Below are positions 18,264 to 26,030 of a stretch of DNA of 64,000 bases, piece by piece. The translations under genes and the position numbers were made by a program. Origin of the DNA: Sporohalobacter salinus (GTDB taxonomy: Bacteria; Bacillota; Halanaerobiia; Halobacteroidales; Acetohalobiaceae); assembly GCF_016908635.1 (NCBI RefSeq), contig NZ_JAFBEG010000001.1, forward strand, positions 297,715 through 361,714. The letters run 5' to 3'. Under the pieces are notes generated by a model, which saw only the letters and a program-made list of their open reading frames with translations, ran no database searches and was not told the origin of the DNA. Numbering within the stretch: position 1 is the stretch's first letter; every line of letters starts with the position of its first letter.

Positions 18264-18927
18264 TGTTACTGTTTTAGTGCCAGCCTACAATGAAGCAGAT
18301 AAGATTAGATCTACTATTTCAGCTTTAGAGCAAGTATCTAATATAGAGGAAATTATAGTTATTAACGATGGATCGTTTGATAAGACAGGGGAGATTGTTA
18401 AAAATAAAACTTCGGCTAAATTAATAGATTTAGAGACTAATTATGGTAAAGGTACGGCATTAAATAAAGGTTTAGAGATAGCAAAGGGAAGAGTGATTTC
18501 ATTAATAGATGCTGATCTTGGAGAGACAGCTATAGAATTGGAAAAGCTTTTATATCCAGTATTATACCAAGAAGTAGATATGTCGATTGCAGCTTTTCCA
18601 CCTCCAGATAAAAAAGGCGGCTTTGGATTAGTAACTAATTTAGCTCAGCTAGGTCTAAAGTTATTTACAGGAGAAGAATTTACTTCACCTCTATCTGGGC
18701 AGCGAGTTTTAACAAGAGAGGTAGTTAATTATTTAAATGGTTTTAGGTCTGGTTTTGGAGTAGAAGTAGGACTAACAATTGAAGTAATTAATGGTGATTT
18801 TGAGGTGGTAGAGATTCCAGTAGAGATGAGTCATCGTGAAACTGGGAGAAATTGGGCAGGATTTAAACATCGGGGGAGACAGTTTAAAGATGTGTTTTTG
18901 GTACTTTTAAACCAGTTAATGAGGTGA
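18256..18927 (+). CDS. Glycosyltransferase family 2
   Basis: About 223 residues. TTG 18256 with AGGAG 9 bases upstream overlaps the previous gene's stop. GT-A fold features: VTVLVPAYNEADKI, INDGSFDKTGEIV, NYGKGTALNKGLEIAKG and LIDADLG (DXD-like). No C-terminal membrane helices. It resembles dolichyl-phosphate-type or glucosyl-3-phosphoglycerate-type transferases. It sits tightly between the SteB-like and MraY-like genes, suggesting envelope glycan or lipid carrier work. Donor and acceptor are unknown. Confidence 0.75.
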   Translation: MSDVTVLVPAYNEADKIRSTISALEQVSNIEEIIVINDGSFDKTGEIVKNKTSAKLIDLETNYGKGTALNKGLEIAKGRVISLIDADLGETAIELEKLLYPVLYQEVDMSIAAFPPPDKKGGFGLVTNLAQLGLKLFTGEEFTSPLSGQRVLTREVVNYLNGFRSGFGVEVGLTIEVINGDFEVVEIPVEMSHRETGRNWAGFKHRGRQFKDVFLVLLNQLMR

Positions 18928-18933
18928 AAGATA

Positions 18934-19740
18934 ATGGTATTATTAGCTGTAGTAACTTTGATTTTAACCTGTATTGGATATCCATTAATAAAAAAAATCT
19001 TACTTAGTCATAATTTAGTTACAGAAAATTTTTCTGGGAATGAGGTTCCAGTGGGTTATGGTCTATTATTAGTAATTAATATTATAATTATTTTAATAAT
19101 TGGAAGGCAATTTGGAATATATTCTAAAGAGGTTACTACTTCATTTTTGTTTTTAACTATAGTTGTAGGAGCAACTGGGCTAATAGATGATTACTTAGGT
19201 GATGAAAAAAGTAGTGGATTTAGCGGACATCTACGTAAATTGTGGAGGGAATATAGCATAACAACAGGTTTTTTGAAGGCATCTTTGATTGGGATTTTTA
19301 CATTTTTGATTGTGAATAGAGTTATCATAGATAATTTTACAGTGAAAATAATTAATTTTTTATTAGTAGTTTTGATGACTAATTTTATTAATTTGCTTGA
19401 TTTACAGCCTGGACGAGCATTAAAAGGATTTATAATTATAACTTTTATTTCTTTAGCAATAACGGATATTTTGTTTATTAAATTAGTCCTTCCATTTTTA
19501 TTAATGGTAGGAATTTTGCTTCCTGTTGACTTACATGCTGAAGCAATGTTAGGTGATGTGGGATCAAATTTATTAGGGGGGTTTTTAGGATTAGCTCTGC
19601 TTTTTTCGCTTGGATTGATTTATAAATTAATTTTAGTAATTGGGTTAGTTGTTATTCATTTTTATACTGAGAACGCTTCACTAACAAATTTAATTGCTCA
19701 TAATAGAATTTTAAATTATATTGATCAATTAGGACGATAA
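18934..19740 (+). CDS. MraY/WecA-like phospho-sugar transferase (glycosyltransferase family 4)
   Basis: 268 residues with about eight to nine hydrophobic helices. It has the family acidic motif GLIDDYLGD (about 87-95), NFINLLDLQPGRALKG (about 149-164), and AMLGDVGSNLLGG near 205-217, corresponding to the conserved Asp-rich and Asn/Gly motifs of the polyprenyl-phosphate transferases. It is shorter than MraY (about 320) and lacks the C-terminal HHH motif, so it is probably not the peptidoglycan MraY. It is the last gene of the steA-steB-GT2 set. Confidence 0.7.
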   Translation: MVLLAVVTLILTCIGYPLIKKILLSHNLVTENFSGNEVPVGYGLLLVINIIIILIIGRQFGIYSKEVTTSFLFLTIVVGATGLIDDYLGDEKSSGFSGHLRKLWREYSITTGFLKASLIGIFTFLIVNRVIIDNFTVKIINFLLVVLMTNFINLLDLQPGRALKGFIIITFISLAITDILFIKLVLPFLLMVGILLPVDLHAEAMLGDVGSNLLGGFLGLALLFSLGLIYKLILVIGLVVIHFYTENASLTNLIAHNRILNYIDQLGR

Positions 19741-19796
19741 TTTAGTTCTGTATAAACCTGCAAAAAATTGCAGTAAAATAAGTTAACTGAAATGGT

Positions 19797-19826
19797 TTGC
19801 ATGCAGATTATTTCATGTGGTATAAT
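19797..19826 (+). promoter_or_regulatory. Possible sigma-A promoter upstream of ptb
   Basis: TTGCAT at 19797-19802 and TATAAT at 19821-19826 with an 18-base spacer. Confidence 0.45.
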
Positions 19827-19954
19827 GTTTTACATAAGTATTAATTAAAATACGGTTTAATATTATATTTTAATAAATAAAAATCAAGTTTATTTACTGT
19901 TATAATAGTGGTTCGTAGCATAAACATAAAAATAATAAAAAAATTATAAAAATT

Positions 19955-19970
19955 AGGAATGTAATTTGCA
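19955..19970 (+). promoter_or_regulatory. Sigma-54 (-24/-12) promoter of the ptb-bcd-buk-vor operon
   Basis: AGGAATGTAATTTGCA. GG at 19956-19957 and GC at 19968-19969 have the exact 12-base offset of the TGGCAC-N5-TTGCA consensus. It lies 110 bases before the ptb start. In Bacillus subtilis the equivalent ptb-bcd-buk operon is SigL/BkdR dependent, which supports the call. Confidence 0.7.
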
Positions 19971-20079
19971 ATGTTATAAAGGTGAAGTATAAATTAAAGA
20001 TTATTAAAAATTAAATTAGTCCGCAAGGAGGGGGTATGAGGAGAAAATAAACTAAAGTGTTTAAGAGGGAGGAATATAG

Positions 20080-20991
20080 ATGATTAGTGATTTTACAGAG
20101 TTAACTGAATTAGCTAAGAAAAGTCAAAAAAGTAAAATGACTGTTGCTGCTCCTTATGATTCAGCTACGTTAAAGGCAATTAGTTTAGCTGAAGATAAAA
20201 ATTTAGTTGAAGCTGTTTTGATAGGGGATAGGGAAAAAATATTAGCTGCAGCTCAAGAAGAAGATTTAACTTTTGATTCTGATCAGATCATTAATAAAAA
20301 AGATGTAGGAGCTGCAGCGGGTAAAGCAGTTAAATTAGTTAACCAAGGTGAAGCAGAATTTGTAATGAAGGGGCTTTTGAGTACTTCTAAGTTGTTAAAA
20401 GCGGTTTTAGATAAAGAAGATGGTTTGCGAACCAGTCAATTATTAAGTTATGTAGCTGTTTTAGATGTTCCAGTACTTGATAGATTGTTGATTATGACGG
20501 ATCCAGCTATGAATATTGCTCCGGATTTAGAAGAAAAGGTTCAAATAACTGAAAATGCTATTACCGTTGCTAAATCTTTAGGTATTGATATACCAAAGGT
20601 TGCTTTATTGACAGCAGTAGAAAAAGTTAATCCCAAAATGTCTGCTACTTTAGAAGCAGCGAATTTAGCTAAAATGGGTGATAGAGGTCAAATTAAGGGA
20701 GCTAAAATTGATGGTCCTTTAGCTTTTGATAATGCAATTAGTATGGAAGCTAAAGAAATAAAAGGAATCGAAAGTGAAGTAGCTGGTCAGGCTGATGTTT
20801 TAGTAGTGCCAGATATAGAGGCTGGAAATATATTATATAAGTCATTAACCCATTTAGCTAAAGCAACTATTGCTGGAATGTTAATTGGGGCAGCAGCACC
20901 AGTAGTATTATCTTCGCGTTCAGATAATTATCTTAATAAATTAAATTCAATTATATTAGGGAAAGTTTTAGCCAAACATATGGAAGAATGA
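20080..20991 (+). CDS. ptb: Phosphate butyryltransferase / branched acyl phosphotransferase
   Basis: 303 residues of the phosphotransacetylase/phosphotransbutyrylase family: VAAPYDSATLKAISLAE, FVMKGLLSTSKLLKAVLDKE, LLIMTDPAMNIAPDLEEK, and VLVVPDIEAGNILYKSL. It exchanges CoA for phosphate on butyryl-, isobutyryl- or isovaleryl-CoA. The neighbours bcd, buk and vor point to branched-chain acyl-CoA. GGGAGGAA precedes the ATG. First gene of the operon. Confidence 0.93.
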   Translation: MISDFTELTELAKKSQKSKMTVAAPYDSATLKAISLAEDKNLVEAVLIGDREKILAAAQEEDLTFDSDQIINKKDVGAAAGKAVKLVNQGEAEFVMKGLLSTSKLLKAVLDKEDGLRTSQLLSYVAVLDVPVLDRLLIMTDPAMNIAPDLEEKVQITENAITVAKSLGIDIPKVALLTAVEKVNPKMSATLEAANLAKMGDRGQIKGAKIDGPLAFDNAISMEAKEIKGIESEVAGQADVLVVPDIEAGNILYKSLTHLAKATIAGMLIGAAAPVVLSSRSDNYLNKLNSIILGKVLAKHMEE

Positions 20992-21052
20992 TTTTTTGGT
21001 TTAATTTGACTAAATTTATTAATTTAATAAATTTAAAGGGGGAAGTTTAATA

Positions 21053-22126
21053 ATGAATAAATTTGAATATTTAGAGAAGTATGATTATGAACAAATTATG
21101 TTTGTACAGGAGAAGGAATCAGGACTAAAGGCTATTATTAATGTTCATGACACAACTTTAGGGCCTGCTTTAGGTGGAACAAGAATGTGGGATTATGAAA
21201 GTGAGGAAGATGCTTTATTAGATGGCTTACGTTTGTCACGAGGAATGACTTATAAGAATGCTGCTATGGGGCTTAATTTTGGTGGTGGTAAGACAGTAAT
21301 TATAGGTGATGCTCGCAAAGATAAAAATGAAGAAATGTTTAGAGTATTTGGACGTTATGTAGAAAGTTTAGGGGGACGCTATATTACAGCTGAAGATGTA
21401 GGAATTAATGTAGCTGATATGCTTTATGTGAAAGAGGAAACTGATTGCGTTGGTGGTCTACCAAATCTTAGTGGTGATCCATCACCATTTACAGCTTATG
21501 GTACTTACTGTGGAATGAAGGCGGCAGCTAATAAAGCTTATGGAAGTGATTCTTTAGAAGGTAAAAAAGTTACAGTTCAGGGAGTAGGGCATGTTGGTTA
21601 TTACCTTGTTAAGCATTTAAGTGAAGAGGGAGCCGAAGTAGTTGTATCTGACTTATATGAAGATAATCTTAATAAAGTAGTTGAAGATTTTGGTGTGGAA
21701 GTAGTAGATCCGGATGATATCTATGGTGTTGATTGTGATATCTTTGCTCCGACAGCTTTGGGGGCTATTATTAATGATGATACATTAAAAGAGTTGAAGT
21801 GTGATATAATTGCTGGAGCAGCTAATAATCAGTTGAAAGATCCTGAAAAGCATGGTAGAGAGTTAGAAGATAAAGGTATGATTTATGCTCCAGATTATGT
21901 AATTAATGGTGGAGGAGTAATTAATGTAGCTGAAGAGTTTGCTGCTGAGGGATATGATGCTGATCGTTCTAAGCGTAAAGTAGCTACAATTTATGATAAG
22001 ATTGAAAGAGTATTTGAAATTGCTGAAAGAGACGGGATTCCAACTCATAAAGCTGCAGATGTAATGGCAGAAGAAAGACTTAATAAGAGAGCTAAGTTAA
22101 ATAGTATTTTTAAACCTCAAGAGTAA
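21053..22126 (+). CDS. bcd: Leucine (Glu/Leu/Phe/Val-type) dehydrogenase
   Basis: 357 residues, the usual LeuDH length. It has [12 protein letters not shown], the catalytic-lysine segment [15 protein letters not shown] (Lys near 80), and the NAD-binding [13 protein letters not shown]. It oxidatively deaminates Leu/Val/Ile to 2-oxo acids, releasing NADH and ammonium. Its place between ptb and buk copies the Bacillus bkd operon and favours branched-chain substrates over glutamate. Confidence 0.93.
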   Translation: MNKFEYLEKYDYEQIMFVQEKESGLKAIINVHDTTLGPALGGTRMWDYESEEDALLDGLRLSRGMTYKNAAMGLNFGGGKTVIIGDARKDKNEEMFRVFGRYVESLGGRYITAEDVGINVADMLYVKEETDCVGGLPNLSGDPSPFTAYGTYCGMKAAANKAYGSDSLEGKKVTVQGVGHVGYYLVKHLSEEGAEVVVSDLYEDNLNKVVEDFGVEVVDPDDIYGVDCDIFAPTALGAIINDDTLKELKCDIIAGAANNQLKDPEKHGRELEDKGMIYAPDYVINGGGVINVAEEFAAEGYDADRSKRKVATIYDKIERVFEIAERDGIPTHKAADVMAEERLNKRAKLNSIFKPQE

Positions 22127-22153
22127 TAATCAAAATTGGGAGGATTAGATTTA

Positions 22154-23227
22154 ATGGATGATTTTAAAATTTTAATAATCAATCCTGGTTCTACGTCTAC
22201 TAAACTTGCTATTTATGATAATGAAGAAGTAGATATAGAGATAAATGTAGAGCATGATCCTGAAAAAATCAGAACATTTGATAAAATAACTGATCAATTT
22301 GAGTTTCGTAAGGAAGTTATCCTCCAAACTTTAGCAGATAAAGGTATTGAACTTAGTAAATTAGATGCAGTTTCTGCCCGGGGAGGCTTACTTAAGCCTC
22401 TTCCTGGTGGGACTTATAAAGTAACTGAATCAATGCTGGAAGATTTGAAAGCTGGAGTTTCAGGGGAACATGCTTCTAATTTAGGAGGATTAATAGCTTA
22501 TGAAATTGCTCAACAATATGATATTTCATCTTATATTGTTGACCCAGTAGTAGTAGATGAATTGCAGCCAGTTGCTAGAATTTCTGGTCATCCTGAATTT
22601 GAACGGGAATCTATATTTCATGCCTTAAATCAAAAAGCAATGGCTAGAAAGGCTACTGATGAATTAGGTAAGCTTTATGAGGAATCAAATTTAGTGGTTG
22701 CTCATTTAGGCGGAGGAATTTCTATTGGAGCTCATAAAGAAGGGCAAGTAATAGATGTTAATAATGCTTTAGATGGTGAAGGACCTTTTTCTCCAGAGCG
22801 GAGTGGTACTTTACCTGTTGGTGATTTAGCTGAGTTATGTTATTCAGGTGAATATACGCTTAAAGAAGTTAAAAATATGATTGTAGGTCAGGGAGGATTG
22901 ATGGCCTATTGTAGTACTACTGATGGGCGTGAAATAGAAAAAATGATCTCTAATGGAGATGAAGAAGCCGAAAAGTATTATAAAGCTATGGCTTATCAGA
23001 TAGCCAAAGAAATTGGTGCTTGTGCTGCAGTATTAAAAGGAGAAGTGGATGCAATTATATTAACTGGTGGGATTGCTTATTCAGATTTATTTACAGAAAT
23101 GATAGCCCAAAGAGTTAATTTCATAGCTCCGCTTAAGATATATCCTGGTGAGAATGAATTAAAAGCTTTAGCTCAGGGAGCGTTACGTGTGTTACGCGGT
23201 AATGAAGAAGCAAAAATTTATTCTTAG
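22154..23227 (+). CDS. buk: Butyrate kinase / branched-chain fatty acid kinase
   Basis: About 357 residues; ATG 22154 with GGGAGG upstream is preferred over TTG 22136. ASKHA acetokinase-family motifs: IINPGSTSTKLAIYDN, VVAHLGGGISIGAH, and ILTGGIAYSDLF. It makes ATP from butyryl-, isobutyryl- or isovaleryl-phosphate. With ptb it is the substrate-level phosphorylation step of this operon. The stop is TAG. Confidence 0.94.
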   Translation: MDDFKILIINPGSTSTKLAIYDNEEVDIEINVEHDPEKIRTFDKITDQFEFRKEVILQTLADKGIELSKLDAVSARGGLLKPLPGGTYKVTESMLEDLKAGVSGEHASNLGGLIAYEIAQQYDISSYIVDPVVVDELQPVARISGHPEFERESIFHALNQKAMARKATDELGKLYEESNLVVAHLGGGISIGAHKEGQVIDVNNALDGEGPFSPERSGTLPVGDLAELCYSGEYTLKEVKNMIVGQGGLMAYCSTTDGREIEKMISNGDEEAEKYYKAMAYQIAKEIGACAAVLKGEVDAIILTGGIAYSDLFTEMIAQRVNFIAPLKIYPGENELKALAQGALRVLRGNEEAKIYS

Positions 23228-23276
23228 GTTAGATATAAAATAGAGGATAAGTATTCTTCATAAAGGAGGATTTAAG

Positions 23277-23483
23277 GTGGCAGAAGTAAAATTTGATCAG
23301 GAGAGGTGTAAAGGGTGTGAGCTTTGTACTACAGCCTGTCCCAAAGATTTAATAGTTATGTCCGATGAAAAAACTAATGCTAAAGGATTTTATCCAGCTA
23401 CAATTAAAGATCAAGATGAATGTATAGGTTGCGGTTTATGTGCTAGTATTTGTCCTGATGTAGTTATTGAAGTTTATAAGTAA
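23277..23483 (+). CDS. vorD: 2-oxoacid:ferredoxin oxidoreductase delta (ferredoxin-like) subunit
   Basis: 68 residues, GTG start with AAGGAGG upstream. It has two 4Fe-4S motifs, CKGCELCTTACPKD (about 11-24) and CIGCGLCASICPD (about 50-62). This is the delta subunit that passes electrons from the TPP subunit to free ferredoxin. It is the first of four vor genes. The letter follows the usual Vor naming and rests on context. Confidence 0.9.
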   Translation: MAEVKFDQERCKGCELCTTACPKDLIVMSDEKTNAKGFYPATIKDQDECIGCGLCASICPDVVIEVYK

Positions 23484-23511
23484 TATTATTATTTAGTTAG
23501 GAGGTTTTAGG

Positions 23512-24564
23512 ATGGGTGAAAAAGTGTTAATGAAAGGAAATGAAGCAATTGGGGAAGCGGCAATTAAAGCTGGTTGTACCCATTTCTTTGGTTATCCAAT
23601 TACTCCTCAAAATGATATACCCGAATATATGTCTCGGAGGTTACCGAAAGAAGGTGGAGTTTTTCTGCAGGCAGAAAGTGAGGTAGCCGCTAGTAATATG
23701 GTTTATGGTGCTGCAGGAGCAGGAGCTAGAGTAATGACTTCCTCATCTAGTCCAGGAATTAGCCTTAAAGCAGAAGGGATTTCTTATATTGCGGGAGCAG
23801 AACTTCCTTGTGTAATTGTCAATATTGTTAGAGGAGGACCAGGTTTAGGAGGTATTCAGCCTGCTCAGTCAGATTATTTTCAGGCTACTAAAGGGATGGC
23901 ACATGGAGATTTTAGATTAGTTGTATTTGCTCCGTCTTCCGTTCAGGAAGCTGTGGATTTAACTATGGAAGCTTTTGATGTTGCTGATAAATATCGAAAT
24001 CCAGTTATGGTAATGGGAGATGGAATAATTGGTCAGATGATGGAGCCAGTAGAGTTTAAAGATATAGGTACTGATGATCTGCCAGAAAAGGACTGGATTA
24101 CTGATGGAGCAGAAGGAAGAGATAGGAATGTTATTAATTCTTTATATTTAGATCCAGAAAAGTTAGAAGAGCATAATTGGAAGTTAGATCGTAAATATGA
24201 AAAGATTAAAGAAGAGGAAGTTAAGTATGAAACTTCTAATATGGAAGATGCTGATGTAGCTATTGTTGCTTATGGAACGACAGCAAGAATAGTTAAAACT
24301 GCTATTAAGAAAGCAAGAGCTGAAGGAATTAAAGTTGGTTTGATTAGACCAATTACTCTCTTTCCTTTTCCGGAAAAGGTAATTAATGAAGCAGCTGATC
24401 AAGTAGATAAATTTTTGACTGTTGAGATGAGTACTGGTCAGATGGTAGAGGATGTTCGATTAGCTGTTAATGGTAAAAAACCGGTTGAATTCTATGGTAG
24501 AACCGGTGGAGTTGTTCCTACACCTGAAGAAATAGTAGAACAGCTAAAGGAGGTAGTAGAATAA
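23512..24564 (+). CDS. vorB: 2-oxoacid:ferredoxin oxidoreductase alpha subunit (VorB type)
   Basis: 350 residues. The pyrimidine-binding domain includes [27 protein letters not shown] and [11 protein letters not shown], followed by the substrate loop ([23 protein letters not shown] split across residues 101-123) and a C-terminal transketolase-like domain. It is closest to alpha subunits of 3-methyl-2-oxobutanoate (ketoisovalerate) oxidoreductases. It overlaps the next gene by one base (TAATG). Branched-chain specificity is inferred mainly from ptb, bcd and buk; 2-oxoglutarate-type Kor is the alternative. Confidence 0.88.
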   Translation: MGEKVLMKGNEAIGEAAIKAGCTHFFGYPITPQNDIPEYMSRRLPKEGGVFLQAESEVAASNMVYGAAGAGARVMTSSSSPGISLKAEGISYIAGAELPCVIVNIVRGGPGLGGIQPAQSDYFQATKGMAHGDFRLVVFAPSSVQEAVDLTMEAFDVADKYRNPVMVMGDGIIGQMMEPVEFKDIGTDDLPEKDWITDGAEGRDRNVINSLYLDPEKLEEHNWKLDRKYEKIKEEEVKYETSNMEDADVAIVAYGTTARIVKTAIKKARAEGIKVGLIRPITLFPFPEKVINEAADQVDKFLTVEMSTGQMVEDVRLAVNGKKPVEFYGRTGGVVPTPEEIVEQLKEVVE

Positions 24565-25310
24565 TGGAGAAAGTAGCCGGTAGACCTGATTCATTAACTG
24601 ATAAAGAGTTCCATTACTGCCCCGGCTGTACACACGGAATAGTACATCGGTTAGTAGCGGAAGTAATTGATGAGTTTGATCTTAAAGAAGAAACTATCGG
24701 AGTAGCTCCGGTAGGTTGCTCAGTTTTAGCTTATGATTATTTTGATGTAGATATGCATGAAGCTTCACATGGTAGAGCACCAGCAGTAGCTACTGGAATT
24801 AAACGAGTTCATCCTGATAAAGCTGTCTTTACTTATCAGGGAGATGGAGACTTGGCATCTATTGGTACTGCTGAGATTGTTCATGCAGCTAATCGTGGTG
24901 AAGAAATAACAACGATCTTTATCAATAATGCTATCTATGGTATGACAGGAGGACAAATGGCTCCTACTACTTTAGAAGGACAGAAAGCAACTACTTCTCC
25001 TTATGGTCGAGATCTTGGGGAAGCAGGTCATCCGATTAAAGTTTCTGAAATGCTTTCTAAATTAGATGGAGCGGCTTATATTGAACGGGTATCCGTCGAT
25101 AGTCCCAAAAATATTAAACAGACTAAGAAAGCGATCAAAAAAGCTTTTGAAGTTCAGCAATCTGGAGAAGGTTTTGCTATGGTGGAAGTTTTATCAACTT
25201 GTCCTACCAATTGGGGCGTATCGCCTGTAGAAGCAATTGAATGGTTACAGGAGAATATGTTACCTCATTATAAGCTAGGAGAGGTTGTAGACGGGGAGGT
25301 GCAAGGCTAA
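24564..25310 (+). CDS. vorA: 2-oxoacid:ferredoxin oxidoreductase beta (TPP) subunit
   Basis: 248 residues. It has [15 protein letters not shown] near the N-terminus, [11 protein letters not shown], and the TPP/Mg motif [14 protein letters not shown] with downstream [16 protein letters not shown]. It binds thiamine diphosphate and decarboxylates the 2-oxo acid. One-base overlap with vorB and a 1-base gap to vorC indicate a stoichiometric complex. Confidence 0.9.
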   Translation: MEKVAGRPDSLTDKEFHYCPGCTHGIVHRLVAEVIDEFDLKEETIGVAPVGCSVLAYDYFDVDMHEASHGRAPAVATGIKRVHPDKAVFTYQGDGDLASIGTAEIVHAANRGEEITTIFINNAIYGMTGGQMAPTTLEGQKATTSPYGRDLGEAGHPIKVSEMLSKLDGAAYIERVSVDSPKNIKQTKKAIKKAFEVQQSGEGFAMVEVLSTCPTNWGVSPVEAIEWLQENMLPHYKLGEVVDGEVQG

Positions 25311-25311
25311 T

Positions 25312-25851
25312 ATGGAAACTGAAGAAATGATTTTGGCCGGTTTTGGTGGCCAAGGTGTTATGTTAATGGGCAAATTATTATGTCATGCTGGAATGAAAGA
25401 AAATAAAGAGGTATCTTGGATGCCTTCTTATGGTCCTGAGATGCGCGGAGGTACAGCAAATTGTACTGTTATTATTTCTGAGGAAATGATAGCATCACCT
25501 GTAGTATCTGAACCAAGTACAGTAATAGTTATGAATCGACCTTCTTTAGATAAATTTGAACCTCAGATTAAAGAAGGGGGAAATCTTTTTGTCAATACTT
25601 CTTTAATTGATAAAGAACCGGAACGTGATGATATTAATATTATTGAAGTACCTGCTAACGAGATAGCTGATGAATTAGGAAATAATAAAATTGCTAACAT
25701 GGCAATGTTAGGAGCAGTAATAGAAGAGTTAGGTTTAGTAGATTTAACTTCAATTGTTAATGCCTTGGAGGACAAATTATCTAAACGAAATCGTGATTTA
25801 CTGCCGTTAAATAAGAAGGCATTAGATAAAGGGAAAGAGTTAGTTGGCTAA
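25312..25851 (+). CDS. vorC: 2-oxoacid:ferredoxin oxidoreductase gamma subunit
   Basis: 179 residues. The gamma-domain signature is [21 protein letters not shown], then [18 protein letters not shown]. It completes the four-subunit enzyme and is the last gene of the operon. Confidence 0.9.
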   Translation: METEEMILAGFGGQGVMLMGKLLCHAGMKENKEVSWMPSYGPEMRGGTANCTVIISEEMIASPVVSEPSTVIVMNRPSLDKFEPQIKEGGNLFVNTSLIDKEPERDDINIIEVPANEIADELGNNKIANMAMLGAVIEELGLVDLTSIVNALEDKLSKRNRDLLPLNKKALDKGKELVG

Positions 25852-25876
25852 AGAAGTTTGAACTAAGTGGGGCTAT

Positions 25877-25928
25877 AGAGGGGTTGGGGAACTTTAATAG
25901 ATTATTTCCCTGAATCCCTTTAGTTTTA
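25877..25928 (+). terminator. Possible terminator after vorC
   Basis: AGGGGTTGGGGAA (25879-25891) pairs imperfectly, using G-T pairs, with TTTCCCTGAATCCCTT (25905-25920); a T-rich tail follows. Confidence 0.4.
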
Positions 25929-25932
25929 TTTA

Positions 25933-25947
25933 AAATGTCAGAAAATT
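25933..25947 (+). promoter_or_regulatory. CodY-like box 1 ahead of the first NSS gene
   Basis: AAATGTCAGAAAATT differs at two positions from the CodY consensus AATTTTCWGAAAATT. It lies in the first copy of a 31-base imperfect direct repeat (25935-25965). Confidence 0.35.
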
Positions 25948-26000
25948 AACTCTAGAGTTTATATTGGGAATATCAGAAAATTAACTTTAAACTTTATATT
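25935..26000 (+). repeat. Imperfect 31-base direct repeat upstream of the first NSS gene
   Basis: 25935-25965 and 25970-26000 match at 27 of 31 positions; each copy starts A-T-R-TCAGAAAATTAAC and ends TTTATATT. Each copy carries one CodY-like half-site, so the pair looks like a duplicated operator. Confidence 0.65.
25968..25982 (+). promoter_or_regulatory. CodY-like box 2 ahead of the first NSS gene
   Basis: GAATATCAGAAAATT has three mismatches to the CodY consensus, all in the left half. It is 35 bases downstream of box 1. Confidence 0.3.
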
Positions 26001-26030
26001 AAGCTTGATTTCAAGGAGGCTTGGTTTAAA

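Larger units (their letters stand above)
19741..20079 (+). promoter_or_regulatory. Regulatory gap before the ptb operon
   Basis: 339 bases without a convincing gene. It holds a small dyad CTGCAA-N4-TTGCAG (19758-19773), a sigma-A-like promoter, a sigma-54 promoter, and a leader with a Shine-Dalgarno and a four-codon ORF (ATG at 20036, stop at 20050). Confidence 0.6.

Noticed and set aside
23277..25851. Pyruvate:ferredoxin oxidoreductase as the identity of the four-subunit enzyme
   Set aside because: The alpha subunit looks like the VorB/Kor type, and the operon partners (ptb, bcd, buk) handle branched-chain acyl groups rather than acetyl.
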